NCBI GenBank assembly: GCA_016647705.1
Contig: CM028336.1
Location: forward strand, 4,216,001 to 4,280,000
Length of the DNA stretch: 64,000 nucleotides
Direction of reading: 5' to 3'
Source: Eucommia ulmoides
Taxonomy: Eukaryota; Streptophyta; Magnoliopsida; Garryales; Eucommiaceae
Part shown: positions 1 to 10,794 of the stretch, one piece after another
Layout: every line of letters begins with the position of its first letter
How positions within the stretch are numbered: the first letter of the stretch is position 1
Position numbers and translations under genes: made by a program
Notes under the pieces: model-generated
Database searches by the model: none
What the model was told of the DNA's origin: nothing
The model's input: the letters and a program-made list of their open reading frames with translations, nothing else

Positions 1-216
1 CATGGAATTGGAGCCTCCGGTACCCTCAATCATCCACCATCTACCGCATCTCCGGTGACGCACCTCCCACCCCCTTGCTCCATCTCCATCTCCGACGACC
101 CACCCACATCCCTGGTCCATCTACATCTCCAACGGCTACCTCCGTCACCGCCAATACAACCACCACTCCACCGTCACTCGCCAATATATACAGATTTTGT
201 CCATGTGTTTGTGATT

Positions 217-267
<51 letters not shown>

Positions 268-984
268 CGACAGAATAGGGAGAATGGGTTTCGTCAGTCT
301 GCAATGGTGAATCGGTTTGGTCAGTCGTCGTCGTCCATCGTCGTCAATCGGTGGATCTGGGTTTGTGGTGTGGTGGTGGCCGTAGGAGAAGGCGGAGAAT
401 CTTCGCCAATATATACAGATTTTCTCCGTGTGTGTGATAAAGAGAGATAGAGATAGATAGCAGTTGACAGAATAGGGAGAGAAGAGATGAGAGAGAGAGA
501 GAGAGAGAGAGAACGAAGCTTGACGGTGGAGGGGCTGTGGTCTGCATGATCGGTGGTGGAAGAGGAGAGATGTGTGTGTGCGTGTGTGAGAGAGAGTGAG
601 AGACGAAGCTTTGCCGTCGTTGTCGCCTGGGGCACGAACCAGCGAAAGTGTGGGGGGGGGGGGGGACTTTGTAAATTTTATTTTGAACCCTTAAAGTTTT
701 GAATAACTTTCTAAATTATCCCCTAAATTAATTGAGTATGATTTGTTTAAATTGAAGGGCATAAATATCATTTAATACTATTTAACGGACCATTGACCCT
801 TAGAGCTAACAAAAAACTTAATAGTTATACTTTAGTCCAAAACTATAGGGATAAATGGAGACAAAAATACTATAAGGGAACAAAATACAAAATAGTCAAA
901 CTATAGGAATAAATGGAGACAAAAATACTATAGGGAAAAAAATGCAAAATAGTCAAACTATAAGGGGATAAAGTATAATTAACC
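1..984. mobile_element. Foldback element with captured sequence (copy A, left part cut by window edge)
   Basis: Positions 1-984 correspond to 34459-35375 in unit B, where the left arm of the same element is also visible. The right arm (about 665-984) is made of the repeated phrases of the GGGTTAAT family and ends in ATTAACC at 984. In A the arm contains a small internal duplication of about 60 bp near 880-960 that B lacks. The interior is C-rich then GA-rich and carries no recognisable protein. There is a poly-G run at about 652-665. Confidence 0.7.
220..264. repeat. (GA)n microsatellite
   Basis: An uninterrupted GA run of about 45 bp. The matching place in unit B (34676-34700) has a shorter run, so this tract has changed length since the duplication. 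Confidence 0.97.
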
Positions 985-1033
985 ATTTTAAATGTTAGGA
1001 TCAGATATTTAACATGCGTGAGTGAGGATTTAC

Positions 1034-1882
1034 CAAAAGTTGCAGAGGAGAAAATGGAATAGCCGCCGCGAACGCTTCGGTTGCCGGTGATTATCGTTTT
1101 CCTCATCCCATCTCCAACGAGTGTAATATTTTTCACGTTGTCCCCAATCATAACATTCTCGCTATAGATTCCCTTCTTCACGTGTATCACAAACCTTCTT
1201 CCTCCGCTCATTCTCGCAGCCGCATCAACCGCTGCCTGAATGGTCCTGTAATGGCCGGACCCGTCTTGTGCCACCACCGCATCCACAGAAGCCACTGCCG
1301 CCTGGAGTAACCTCCGATCTCCTGCCGAAACCCAAGTCGGAAATCCATGTCTGTCAATCCGATTCCAGTCGGTCGTGCCGTTGCTGTTGTGGAGAGCAAG
1401 ACTATTGCTGATGAGTTTCGAGACGTTGTTCGATATCATCAGCCAAACGAAATTCCCAACACCCAGCTCCGAGAAGCCATCCTGGCAGGTCTCGACATTG
1501 GTCAATGCAGCGCTAAGCCATGTTTGGGCGTCGAAATTTGTGGCGTCGCGATCGTAGAATGTTTTCTTGAGCTGACTAATCGCGGTCTGGTATAGAGCCA
1601 AACAATCCCTCCAAGCGGCTCTCGCTCTCTCATTCTGGGAAGTTGGCCCCAGTCCTTGTTGTGGCTCGTGCCTTGTACGGCTTCGTCCATGGCTAATTGC
1701 ACAGTCATTTTCCGAAAATCAAATTTGATTTCCAGCTCAAAATGGTGCGCGCCGTGGCTCATGGAATGCTTGCATGGCTCGGGGTAAGGTGTCCGGTTAC
1801 ACCAAGTGTTCATGTCACCGCTGGCGTCTACCAGTAGAGATGAAAAAAAGAGGATTAAGAGACAAACTAAATGAAGCTTCAT
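1034..1882 (-). pseudogene. Type I pectin methylesterase, exon 1, frameshifted (unit A)
   Basis: This is the unit A copy of the PME exon 1 seen intact at 35431-36280. The start codon at 1882, signal peptide, the Cys pair of the PMEI-like prodomain (CNRTPYPEPC), the DRRLL processing motif and the first esterase motifs (DGSGHYRTI, GIYSE, GDGMRKTI) are all present, but in two frames. A one-base deletion in a C run near 1653 (CC where B has CCC) breaks the frame after about residue 76. The exon is 849 bp against 850 in B, and the splice donor G|GTAAAT at 1034/1033 is kept. Exon 2 would lie left of the window. A sequencing or assembly error at the single base would be the alternative to a true pseudogene. 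Confidence 0.85.
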
Positions 1883-1924
1883 TTTAGTTGTTAGGGTTGA
1901 AGGGTTAAAGAGATGACGTCAAGA

Positions 1925-2452
1925 GCTAGAGAGAGAGAGAGAGACCGTTGAAGAAGAGAGGGAGAGAGGGTAGAGAGAGAGAGTGAGATATGGGGATATC
2001 GGTTAAGATTTTTTGGCCGTTGAAGAAACAATTTAAAAAAACACAAGATTAAAAAGATGTTTTGATAGTTTGTACCCTCAAGTTTGACTAGATTGTCACT
2101 TTGGTTCCCATAATTTGAATTTGAATACGTAGCACCTTAATTTTTTTTGTTCATCCCAATACAACCCAAGTCTTAATCCTCTTTTTTTCATCTCTACTGG
2201 GAGACGCCCGCGACGACATGATTACTTGGTGTAACTGGGCACCTTACCCCGAGTCATGCAAGCATTCCATGAAGGAGAGCCATATACATATATATATAGA
2301 GAGAGAGAGAGAGACCGTTGGTAGAGAGAGAGAGAGAGAGTGGGATAAGGGGATATCGGTTAAGATTTTTTGGCCGTTGAAGAGACAATTTAAAAAAACA
2401 CAAGATTAAAAAGATGTTTTGATAGTTTGTACCCTCAAATTTGACTAGATTG
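1925..2452. repeat. Duplicated upstream block of PME (unit A)
   Basis: Two direct copies of a block reading GA tract, then GGTTAAGATTTTTTGGCCGT, then a poly-A-rich tail ending in a TTTGACTAGATTGTCACTT phrase lie at about 1955-2105 and 2310-2455, with the inverted PME fragment between them. The same arrangement is upstream of the PME in unit B, so it predates the segmental duplication. It forms the promoter-side flank of the gene. Confidence 0.75.
2174..2272 (+). pseudogene. Inverted fragment of the PME 5' end (unit A)
   Basis: On the plus strand this about 100-bp piece repeats the PME exon 1 segment coding for the signal peptide end and the first prodomain cysteines (the TWCN...PYPE..CKHSM region), but in the opposite orientation to the gene 300 bp away. 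It has its own substitutions (for example TWCNWAPYPESC). It stops abruptly after CKHSMK and passes into a GA tract. It is an inverted partial duplication, not a gene; the same fragment is at 36629-36726. Confidence 0.85.
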
Positions 2453-2760
2453 TCACTTTTATAAAAAAGTAATAATCATAAAATTTTGAAAGTGCGTACC
2501 TCACTAGAAAAACTCGATTTTGTCACTTTTATAAAAAATTTCTAATTCATGAACTTCTGAAAGGTTAGCTCCCCTAAAACACTTGATTTCGTCAATTTTA
2601 TAAAACTACTCAAAATCATGAAATTTTAAAAGATTATACTTGAAAAAATTTAAAATCGTGAAATTTTGAAAGATTATCTCATCGAAAAAGCTCGATTTCG
2701 TCACTTTAAAAAAAATCAAAATGGTAATTTTAAAAAAAAAAAATCAAAATTGTAAAATTT
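2453..2760. repeat. Degenerate tandem repeat, about 65 bp period
   Basis: About four to five imperfect units each containing a TCACTTTTATAAAAAA phrase, an AATCATGAAATTTTGAAAG phrase and a CTCGATTTCGT phrase. Unit B has a longer version (37845-38440). The junction at about 2453 in A joins upstream repeat and array through a shared TCACTTT, which looks like a deletion of the intervening DNA found in B. Confidence 0.75.
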
Positions 2761-3497
2761 AAAAACAAATTAATTTTGAAACTTTTCGTTTTAAATTAAA
2801 ATTAAATGTTGAAAATCAAGTTTACTTTTTAAAATTGAAAAACGATATGAATTTCTTAAGAATTATTTTTCAAATATAAAATTTATTTTGGTATTTTTGG
2901 AAAAAAAAAATTCGTTGATCCGCGTGAAAATGGCCTCCTCTCATGCATGCAAAGTCCGGCCAAGTCTTTCTTTTACCGCTTGAGATATTTATTTTAGGTT
3001 TAAATATAAATTTCGAAATTAAAAAATATATATATATATATAATTTATATAAATAAATAAAATAAATTGTTTTATTAAATCTATTACATATAAATTACAC
3101 TTTACCCCCTCATTCATAGAATTTGTGGTTGAAATTATTAAAATCAGTACTTGAGGCACTAAACTGAAAATAAAGATGTAGTAGAAGTATAAAAATATAA
3201 TTTTACCATTTAATTTCTCTGTCTACTCATCTCGATCTTCAATTTTTTAACTGTAAAAAGTAGTTGTTTTTGATGCCCCAAAAATCTCTTTTCAAAAAAT
3301 TTAAAAAAATACTTAATTAAAAATATTTTTCTTTTTAGATTTAAAAATAATAATTGATTCAATATTATCTTCTGCAATATACTTTTAATTTAAGTAAATC
3401 AACCTTTATAATTATTTTAAAAAACTAAATCAAAATAAATATACGATTTATCTTAAAGATATAATATTTTGCTTGAGCTAAGCATTTTAGGGCATTT
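2761..3497. other. AT-rich intergenic DNA
   Basis: No gene or RNA seen. The sequence is A/T runs with a short TA microsatellite near 3028-3044. The stretch is shared with unit B except that B has lost about 3120-3550. The last nine bases (AGGGCATTT, 3489-3497) are the left target duplication of the SINE that follows. Confidence 0.7.
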
Positions 3498-3685
3498 CAA
3501 CCATAAGTGGTAAAGTACATTTGAGCTAAAGCAGTTGAGAGGGCCTCTGCAAGGTCAGTGGTTCAAGCCTGCGAAAAAACATTTATTGGGAGAGTAGCCA
3601 CGCATCCTGTATGAGTTAGTCTTTCACTCTGTATGAGTAGGTGGACACTCGTGGATATACAAAAAATAAATAAATAAATAAATTC
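3498..3685 (+). mobile_element. tRNA-derived SINE, complete
   Basis: A 188-bp element flanked by a 9-bp direct repeat AGGGCATTT at 3489-3497 and 3686-3694. It has a pol III box B-like GGTTCAAGCC at about 3571-3580, a plausible box A-like AAGTGGT near its 5' end, and a tail of TAAA repeats before the right duplication. A 5'-truncated copy is in unit B (38787-38935). I do not recognise the SINE family by name. Confidence 0.75.
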
Positions 3686-3739
3686 AGGGCATTTTAGGCT
3701 TACTTTTTCAATAGATGAATTTTGCTTGAGCTAAGCATT

Positions 3740-4120
3740 TCAGGGCAACGAGCAAAGCTGCTTACCCGTGTGTTGTGTGTTTCTGTGTGTTGTAGGCTTG
3801 CAACCATGGTGGAATCACGTCTCTTGTCCGATCTCAAACAGACATGAGCCTCCTGATTACTTCTTATCATTCAGAGGCCTCGCCGGAGAGAGAGAGAAAG
3901 TTTGTCGGAGAATCCCTGCCGGAGAGAGAGTTCACTGGAGCCGCCGTGGTCCAAGTGACGAAGAAATAAAAGAAATACACAAATTCGAACTTGATGGAGT
4001 GAGACATGATATTAGGTTAGGAGTATAAGAGATGGAATGATTTAATGGTTGTCCATTTAGGCAAGTCAATAGGAATAAAGAGATTACAAATAGTGAGCTG
4101 TGGAAGTTAGATTTCCACTA
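3740..4120 (+). other. Unrecognised transcribed-looking segment
   Basis: A less AT-rich island present in both units (B: 38985-39290). It contains a T/G-rich stretch ending in TGTTGTAG (TGTTGCAG in B) that resembles a 3' splice site, followed by a possible ATG GTG GAA TCA CGT opening. The frame in B reads MVESRLLSDLIKQT and then breaks down into Arg-rich repeats; in A it is interrupted by an in-frame TGA after the same start. It may be a captured exon. No family recognised. Confidence 0.35.
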
Positions 4121-5204
4121 ACATATACATATTGGAGTCAATAAAACACCATCAAAATCAATAAAACATTTAGCTAACAGAATGTAAAAATTATTAAACA
4201 AAATCAACCGAGTTAACCACCATGTAGTGCCTTTTTAATAGGTATAATGCTTAATCTTAATTTTTAAATTTTAACCCAAATATTAAAAAAAATATATAAT
4301 TAAGATTTTTTTTAAGTTATTGTTAATTTAAAAAAAATGAGAGGTTGTAGTCTATTTTATTTTTAGCGTGGGAGTTGAATTATTCGAGTAAAGACTTCTA
4401 GTGTAGTGTAGTAGTGGTGAGGAAGAAAGTTGAAGAGACAGAGGGAGAAAGTATCGGCTTTGGCAAGAGACAAAATGACGGATGCACTGCTGATTTTTGT
4501 CGCGAAAACAAGATACATGGCGTGATAGTTGTAGGGGAGGGAAATGAATATACAAACTTCAGACGACTGAATTAAAGATATGATAATTTGATAAAATGTG
4601 AGAGTAAGCCCTATATATATTTCGGTTGAACCTAAATCTTGCTTTCTTTTTATCCTTATCATACATTTCCACTCAAACCAATCTTCTCCCTTCAAATTGG
4701 GTTTTTTCTAAAAAATTCTTAAACATTTTACAAAATGAGTGAATTTGTAAAAAAGTTATTGAACGTTTTATATTTAAAAGATAAATTTTAATTTTAAAAA
4801 GCAATATATTTAATAACTATATTAGTTATATTTTGCCTCAATAAAAAAATAAGAAAAAAATTATTATTGTCGTAATTTCGTTTGATTTATTTTTCATAAA
4901 AAAAGAGAAAAACAAAAATGAAAAAAAAGAAGAGAAAATGATAAATAGTAAAAACTAAAAATAGCCTTAAAAAATTGGGTAATTTTGTATAAACTTAGTA
5001 TGTCGATTAGTTTACTACGGTAACACGTACCACTTATATATATATTTTTTAATTAAAAAATCATCAATTTAATAAAATACTCATGTATAATTTATATGAT
5101 TCTTTCTCGATAGCCTTAAATATAAATTTTGAATTATGCTAAAAATATAATATATATAATTTTTAAAATTAATTCCATAAGAAAATAATTAGTGGATTTT
5201 TTTA
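4121..5204. other. AT-rich intergenic DNA shared with unit B
   Basis: No convincing gene. Short open frames here on the minus strand (4350-4700) are not conserved in reading frame against the unit B copy (39510-39820) and look like chance. The rest is A/T-rich with poly-A and TA stretches. Confidence 0.65.
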
Positions 5205-5499
5205 GGATTAATAGTACTTTATCCCCTGTGATTTGGTCGATTTGTACTTATTCCCTAATGGTATTTTTTTGGCACTCCCCCATGTAGTCTTGGACTAAAC
5301 TGCAATGGTTAAAATTAGCGATAATTGTGTCAGTTCACTTTGAAATTAAAGGTAATTCCGTCATTTTATTCCAACTAATTAATAGGGTCTATTTGAAAAA
5401 TATCTAAATTTTTAAGGGTCCAAGTGTTATTATTTCATCATCATCTATTCATCTTCCCCATTCTAACCCACCCGCCGGTTGTTCCTCCTCTGGCGACTT

Positions 5500-5640
5500 C
5501 TCTACGTTGTCACCTCCTCAGAGCTCAAACCCAAAAAATTCCTCAGATTTACAGTCGACGACGGCACCGATTACATCCTTGTGTCCTCTGGCCAACCACC
5601 TCAATTCACCCTACTGCTTTCATGGCAACCCATCATTTGT
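5500..5640 (+). pseudogene. Captured fragment resembling STN1 (telomere-capping OB-fold protein)
   Basis: The frame reads LKPKKFLRFTVDDGT, which resembles the plant STN1 OB-fold strand LKPNKFLKFGIDDGTGC. The following CVLW of that family appears one frame over (CVLWPTTSIHPTAF), so a single-base shift sits near 5578. Known role of the family: STN1 is part of the CST complex protecting telomeres. Only about 45 codons are present, with no start or splice context, so this is cargo of the foldback element rather than a gene. The match is from memory of the family and is moderate. Confidence 0.5.
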
Positions 5641-5709
5641 TCGACTATTTTCTTTTTTTTTGCAACTGAAAATAACCCATTTGATTTCCAACCCGCCAGA
5701 TCCGAAAGC

Positions 5710-5975
5710 TTTTACTTTCTTTTCCGATTCACCGCCGGTCTCGACAAGGTCACGATTGGAGATTATCTCGGCAACCCAGATGAGTTCCACCTTCAAGTAC
5801 TGAAAGAATTTACAGAGACATTCGAATTCAACGGAATGACTCTTGAAGCCGCTCTCCGTACTTATTTAGAAACTTTCCGATTACCCGGAGAATCCCAGAA
5901 GATACAGAGGATACTCGAAGCTTTTTCCGAGAGATTCTACGACCAACAATCGAGGGAAATTTTCGCCAACGGTTT
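5710..5975 (+). pseudogene. Captured fragment of a GNOM-type ARF-GEF Sec7 domain
   Basis: About 85 codons read as a Sec7 domain segment: FTAGLDKVTIGDYLGNPDEF, then TFEFNGMTLEAALRTYLETF, then FRLPGESQKIQR and LEAFSERFYDQQ. Sec7 domains of GNOM-family proteins exchange GDP for GTP on ARF GTPases in vesicle budding. The wording is closest to what I know of GNOM-LIKE 2. The segment after the QQS...IFANG stretch loses similarity where the next Sec7 exon should continue, and the essential FRLPGE-to-MLNTD region is incomplete. It is cargo between foldback arms, not an expressed ARF-GEF gene. Confidence 0.8.
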
Positions 5976-6037
5976 TAGGGATTCCAGACGAGGTGGTTGG
6001 AGAAACATCATCGATTGCTTACTAAAAAAAAATCTAG

Positions 6038-6223
<186 letters not shown>

Positions 6224-6513
6224 TGAACTGGGCGTGCGAGGAAGAAGATGTAAAAATAGAGAAAATACACTTATCGCCCTTCAAGTTTCTAAATAGTCTT
6301 AAAACGTCCTTATTAAAATATCTGAAGGGTATAAATGTCATTTAACACTTTTTAACGAATTTCTATTGAATTTTGTCTTTGACTATTAGATTTAACGGAA
6401 AATTTAACTGTTGCAGTTTAATCCAAGACTACAGGAGGATAAATGCGAAAAAAATACCAAAGAGGGATAAATACAAATCGGTCAAACCACAAGAAGGTAA
6501 AGTGCTATTAACC

Positions 6514-6984
6514 TTTTTTTTTTTAATTATTATTAAATGGAATTGAGCCATTGTGTTAATATGATATAAGCACTTAAATGTGGGTTTACGGTGAAAAATT
6601 CCAACCCTTAATTAAATGAGTTTTATGTTTATTAATTCATGATAGGAAAAAAAATACATAAGGAGAGAAAAAACAATTAAAATAAAATTTGTAATGAGTA
6701 AAGTAAGAAATAGAATTAATATGCAACAAATGTAAATTTATTAGGATTAATATAAAAATAAAAAATAAAAAAATTCTCACTTAAACATATATTAAACATC
6801 TTATTACCAATACATTCTAAATAATTTAAATTAGACAAATTTTTTTCCATTAATCAGATTATATACACCGTTTAATATCAGATTAAAGAATCTCTTATTT
6901 TCAGTGGACAGATTTACCCTTTGCGAGATTATAGGGATTGGGAGTTTTCGTATTCAACAAAATTATTTTATTAAAATCAAAATA
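6514..6984. other. AT-rich intergenic DNA
   Basis: Shared with unit B (41654-42114). No gene, RNA or clear repeat seen. Confidence 0.65.
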
Positions 6985-7130
6985 GGGTTAATTACATTTT
7001 ACCCCTTGTAATTTGAACGATTTGCACTTTACTCCCTTATAGTTTGGACGTTATCACTTTGTCTCCTGTGACTGTTAAACTAAAGTGCAAACATAACTCT
7101 GTTAACGAAAAAGTAAAATGTCGAATTTAC
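6985..7130. repeat. Half copy of the GGGTTAAT foldback family
   Basis: Begins GGGTTAATTACATTTTACCC and carries the CTCCTGTGACTGTTAAACTAAAG phrase in pieces typical of one arm. No opposite arm is found nearby. The same half copy is in unit B at 42115-42262, so it was already truncated before the duplication. Confidence 0.65.
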
Positions 7131-8099
7131 CCTTATTTATACATTAAGACAGACAATTTATATTGGTGCCATACGAACTATAAGATATTGCATATAACAT
7201 TTACATGAAATATGATTCACATCTCCAAAAAAAATTATTAATATCTCATTTTAAGGAGAATAATCACTCTATGATTATTGTGTTAAAAAATTAATTTTTC
7301 AACAATAGGTTCATGATGAATCACATGTTTCATGTTTAACTTTTTCGATTGGAAGTTACCAGATTTGTTTCTACGTTTTTAGGAGCAATAAAAATTGAAT
7401 TAGAGTGCCGCATATTTTTAAGAAGTTACCAGATCTGATTCACACATATTAGAAAATTAAAATTTCATTAAATGAGGGTATATTAGTCCGTAAAATGGCA
7501 AAAGGAGTGATCGCTGCAAATAAAACCTAATAAGTTGAATTGATATAAAGATAAGGTGCAGTAATAAATATTGAAAATCTTACTTTTATCAGAATGATAG
7601 GATATTAGTTTTTTTTTTTTAAATGAAAAACATTCTAAACTTAAATTTAATTAGAAAAGCTTGAAATTGGATATTCTTATTTTATTTTTGTGCTTTACAT
7701 ATTCATAATTCCTCACTTTTTTTTTTGATATTTTATTAATAGTTAGTTTTTAACACCTATAGGGATTGATATTTCTAAATAGCAAAATTTAAAAAGGATA
7801 ACGTGCAATGTTTTAAACCATTTCTGTGCAATTTATCATTTTAGTTTGTGCATAAAAATATTGGAAAAAAATGATTATATTATTTTAGTTTTTAAGATTC
7901 AAGTCGAAATTCTTAATTTTATTTATGCAATGAATAGTGAAAAACCTGCATTGATTTTATTTTTACACCATTTTTCTTCTAATAATAATAATTATTATTA
8001 TCAAAAAGTATACTCGGTTGACTATATAATTTTCCAAAGGTTGAAAGGGTGAATAGGTAAATTCAATTCATCAAACGAATAGCAGGCAAACTTTGTCGA
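7131..8099. other. AT-rich intergenic DNA shared with unit B
   Basis: No gene seen. The stretch has poly-T tracts and a short (AAT)n tract near 7980. Confidence 0.6.
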
Positions 8100-8440
8100 G
8101 CTGTTTACCTAATGGGGTCAAAAAAACTTTCCATTTACGAAAGTGGGACTGTTTTCAACTTTTTTACAAATTGGGGTCTCTCCGGCCGTCTCACGGCCGA
8201 TTTCTTGGCTGATTTTTTTTTTTTTCTTTTTTTTTTTTTTTTTATTTTATTTTATTTTTGTAAAACCGGCCGTGACACGGCCGGTTTTACATTTGGGGGC
8301 TGCCCCCCATCCCCATCCATCATCAATTTTGTTTCTCTCTCTCTCTCTCTATATATTATTTAATAGTAAGGATAAGGATTCTTTCATTTTTTTTTCATTT
8401 TCATTATTTCTAGGGCTTGTATGGGTTGTCTAAATTGCAT
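8100..8440. repeat. Unit A-specific insertion with GC palindrome and long poly-T
   Basis: About 330 bp absent from unit B (compare around 43099-43115). It has a CGGCCG-containing phrase at 8179-8200, a poly-T tract at 8212-8256, then a perfect inverted repeat at 8260-8290 (15-base arms, one-base loop, core ACCGGCCGTG), then GGGGGCTGCCCCCC and a CT microsatellite. I cannot assign it to a named element. Confidence 0.6.
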
Positions 8441-9127
8441 CTTATTATTAGCCCCTTTAAAAGATAAATTTTGATTTAGTTCTCTAAATTGATTTTGGGT
8501 CCCGTGTTAGTCTTGCATGTGCCCACGCATTGCGTGTAGAGAGTAGAGAGAGTTTGGTGAGTTTTATTAAATATTAGTTACATATAACTAAAATTAGTCA
8601 CAAATTAATAATTATAAATCACATATAACTATATTACACATATATTGCATATATCTGTGTAATATTAGTTACATTTATTTGTAATATTCGTTATATCTAA
8701 CAAATACTTTACACATGAGTTAAATATATATAACTGCGAGAGTGTTGACGTGTGTATTGAGCTTTTCAATTTCTTTTTAATATACGAGAGTAAAACACAA
8801 GTTGCAATGACATATGAGATTCTTTTAAAATTAAGAACAAAATAAGAGATCTGCCACCAAAACACCTACGCAAATCGAAAAACAACCAAACAGACGCTGA
8901 TTTTTTGATGAACATATATGGTTATATAATATTTCAATCAATCTTTTTTTTTTTTTATCTAAATGAATAATATTTTACTCTTTGGATTAATTAAACTAAA
9001 AAAAAACTGTTTGTTTTGTACTTGAAAAAGTACTTTTAGAAATTCAAAAATTAAAACATGATTTAAAATACTTTTATGAAAAAACAAAAAATAATTATTT
9101 TCATAAATTTTAATTTAATGAGAGACC
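8441..9127. other. AT-rich intergenic DNA
   Basis: Shared in part with unit B (43116-43600). No gene or RNA seen. Confidence 0.6.
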
Positions 9128-9435
9128 TGTTAGAATCCCGCATTGAATCTGAGATATTTTTCAAAGTAGTCTATATATGAAAGGAACTACTCCAATTAAT
9201 ACCATATGGTTTTAGGTTGGAACCTCTTGACATGGTATTAGAATTATGTTTGAAAAGTTTCGTTCGTTTGTCCCCGATTGTTTGAATGTTTCTTTTCTCT
9301 CCGTTTGTTAGATCGCATCGTAAGGGTAGATGTTAGAATCCCACATTGAATTTATGAGATTTTTCAAAGTAGTTTATATATGAAAGGAGTTACTCCACTT
9401 AATAACATATAGTTTTAGGTTGAAACTTTCTAACA
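9128..9435 (+). mobile_element. TRIM (miniature LTR retrotransposon)
   Basis: Two 105-bp direct repeats, 9128-9232 and 9331-9435, each start TGTTAGAATCCC; the right one ends CTAACA and the left one CTTGACA. Directly after the left repeat is TGGTATTAGAA (9233-9243), a two-mismatch version of the initiator-tRNA-Met primer binding site TGGTATCAGAG. Less than 100 bp of internal sequence and a purine-rich GTAAGGGTAGA before the right repeat complete the layout. No coding capacity. The flanking five bases do not match, so the target duplication is lost. Unit B keeps only one degraded repeat (44095-44172). Confidence 0.75.
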
Positions 9436-9875
9436 AAATCGATCAATGGGTTAGGACATCTTCATTCATTTTTTTTTTTTTCCAACCACTTATGATTTTT
9501 TTTTTTTTTTATTATTACTATTATTTAGAAATCATTTCTAGTGTTTAAATATTTTCTCTACACTAACAACCAAGCTATTGAATTTTACTTTTACTTTTAA
9601 GTAGATAAAGTTTAGGATAGGTGTCTAATTGGTCCCCGTAATTTAAAAAATATCACATTTGACCCTGAAGTTTGGACTTGGTATCAATCTGGCCAAATTA
9701 TTAATGTTCTTTTAAAATCTAGATGAAAACAACAAGATGCCATCAAGTTAAGACGTCATTGACGAAATTGCTGACCAACGATGACAACTGTAGGCGCTGC
9801 GAAGGAGAGGCACACTAGGATTTTCTTAGTAACAAGAAGAAAAGGAAAATTACACTTTATATCATTAAATTATTA
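9436..9875. other. Intergenic DNA before the Mutator-like insertion
   Basis: Shared with unit B (44180-44480). Two poly-T runs near 9470 and 9500. No gene seen. Confidence 0.6.
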
Positions 9876-10794
9876 ATTAAACACCCATTTTTATATTAGA
9901 TATTAGAATGAGTCCCAATAATCAAGCCCAAACAAGGAAAAACCCATGCAATTAGTTATATTTGGAGAAAACCCCAACAATGCACTACACAGTTTTCACG
10001 CGCGGTTGGAAAAAATCGTAGCTTTCATGTATTTTCAGAAACAATATCAAGCTAAATAAGGAAATGACAACCAAATCCATTCATTCAAAGCTGCAAAAAT
10101 AGAAGAAATTGCGTTGATTATACTTTCTATTCATTTTTTCTCATGCCCTAAATTGCAAAGAAACAAAGTGGGTAACCCTAGATTTACCAATTTTCGATTC
10201 AACCATTGCGGCGACCAACAAGAGTCTTCAATTTTTGCAGCGGTCAACAAGATTCTTCCACTTTTGCAGCGGCGAACAAGACGATCATAAACACAGACGA
10301 TAAGGTATTGCTCTCTCCCTCTCTCTCTCTCTCATCGTTCTTCATTTTTACATGATGTTTATCATCTGGGTATCACTAATTTCAATTATGTTTTGCAAAT
10401 TGGCGATTCTCGATATGTTTTGTTAAGTTTGAAACAACATTTGTCATATTACGGTTTGTTACATTCATGAGATCCGAGAATTAAAGACCCTAGGAAGTTT
10501 AAAAAGTTAAAATTGGAAAAGAGAAAGAAAAGGAAGAAATGAAAAGAAATTAGCTTCTTTGTAGATTGAAAAATATTCCCCTTAAAGATGCAATAATAAT
10601 GGAGACCTCAATGAACTTTACCCATGGAAGCAGCTGGAACTACAAGAGAAGTTAAATTACCTGAAAGGAAGCATGAAAACTTCATTCATATACAATTACG
10701 ATAAAAATGCTCCATATTGAGAAATAAAAATTAGGATATGGGTTGGTGAGGAAGAAGTAAATACTCAATTACAGGTTATAATTTTTCTACTTTA

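Noticed and set aside
3560..3590. tRNA gene suggested by GGTTCAAGCC and AAGTGGT words
   Set aside because: No cloverleaf can be drawn (no paired acceptor or anticodon arms); with target duplications and a TAAA tail it is a SINE. The same applies to 16310-16490.
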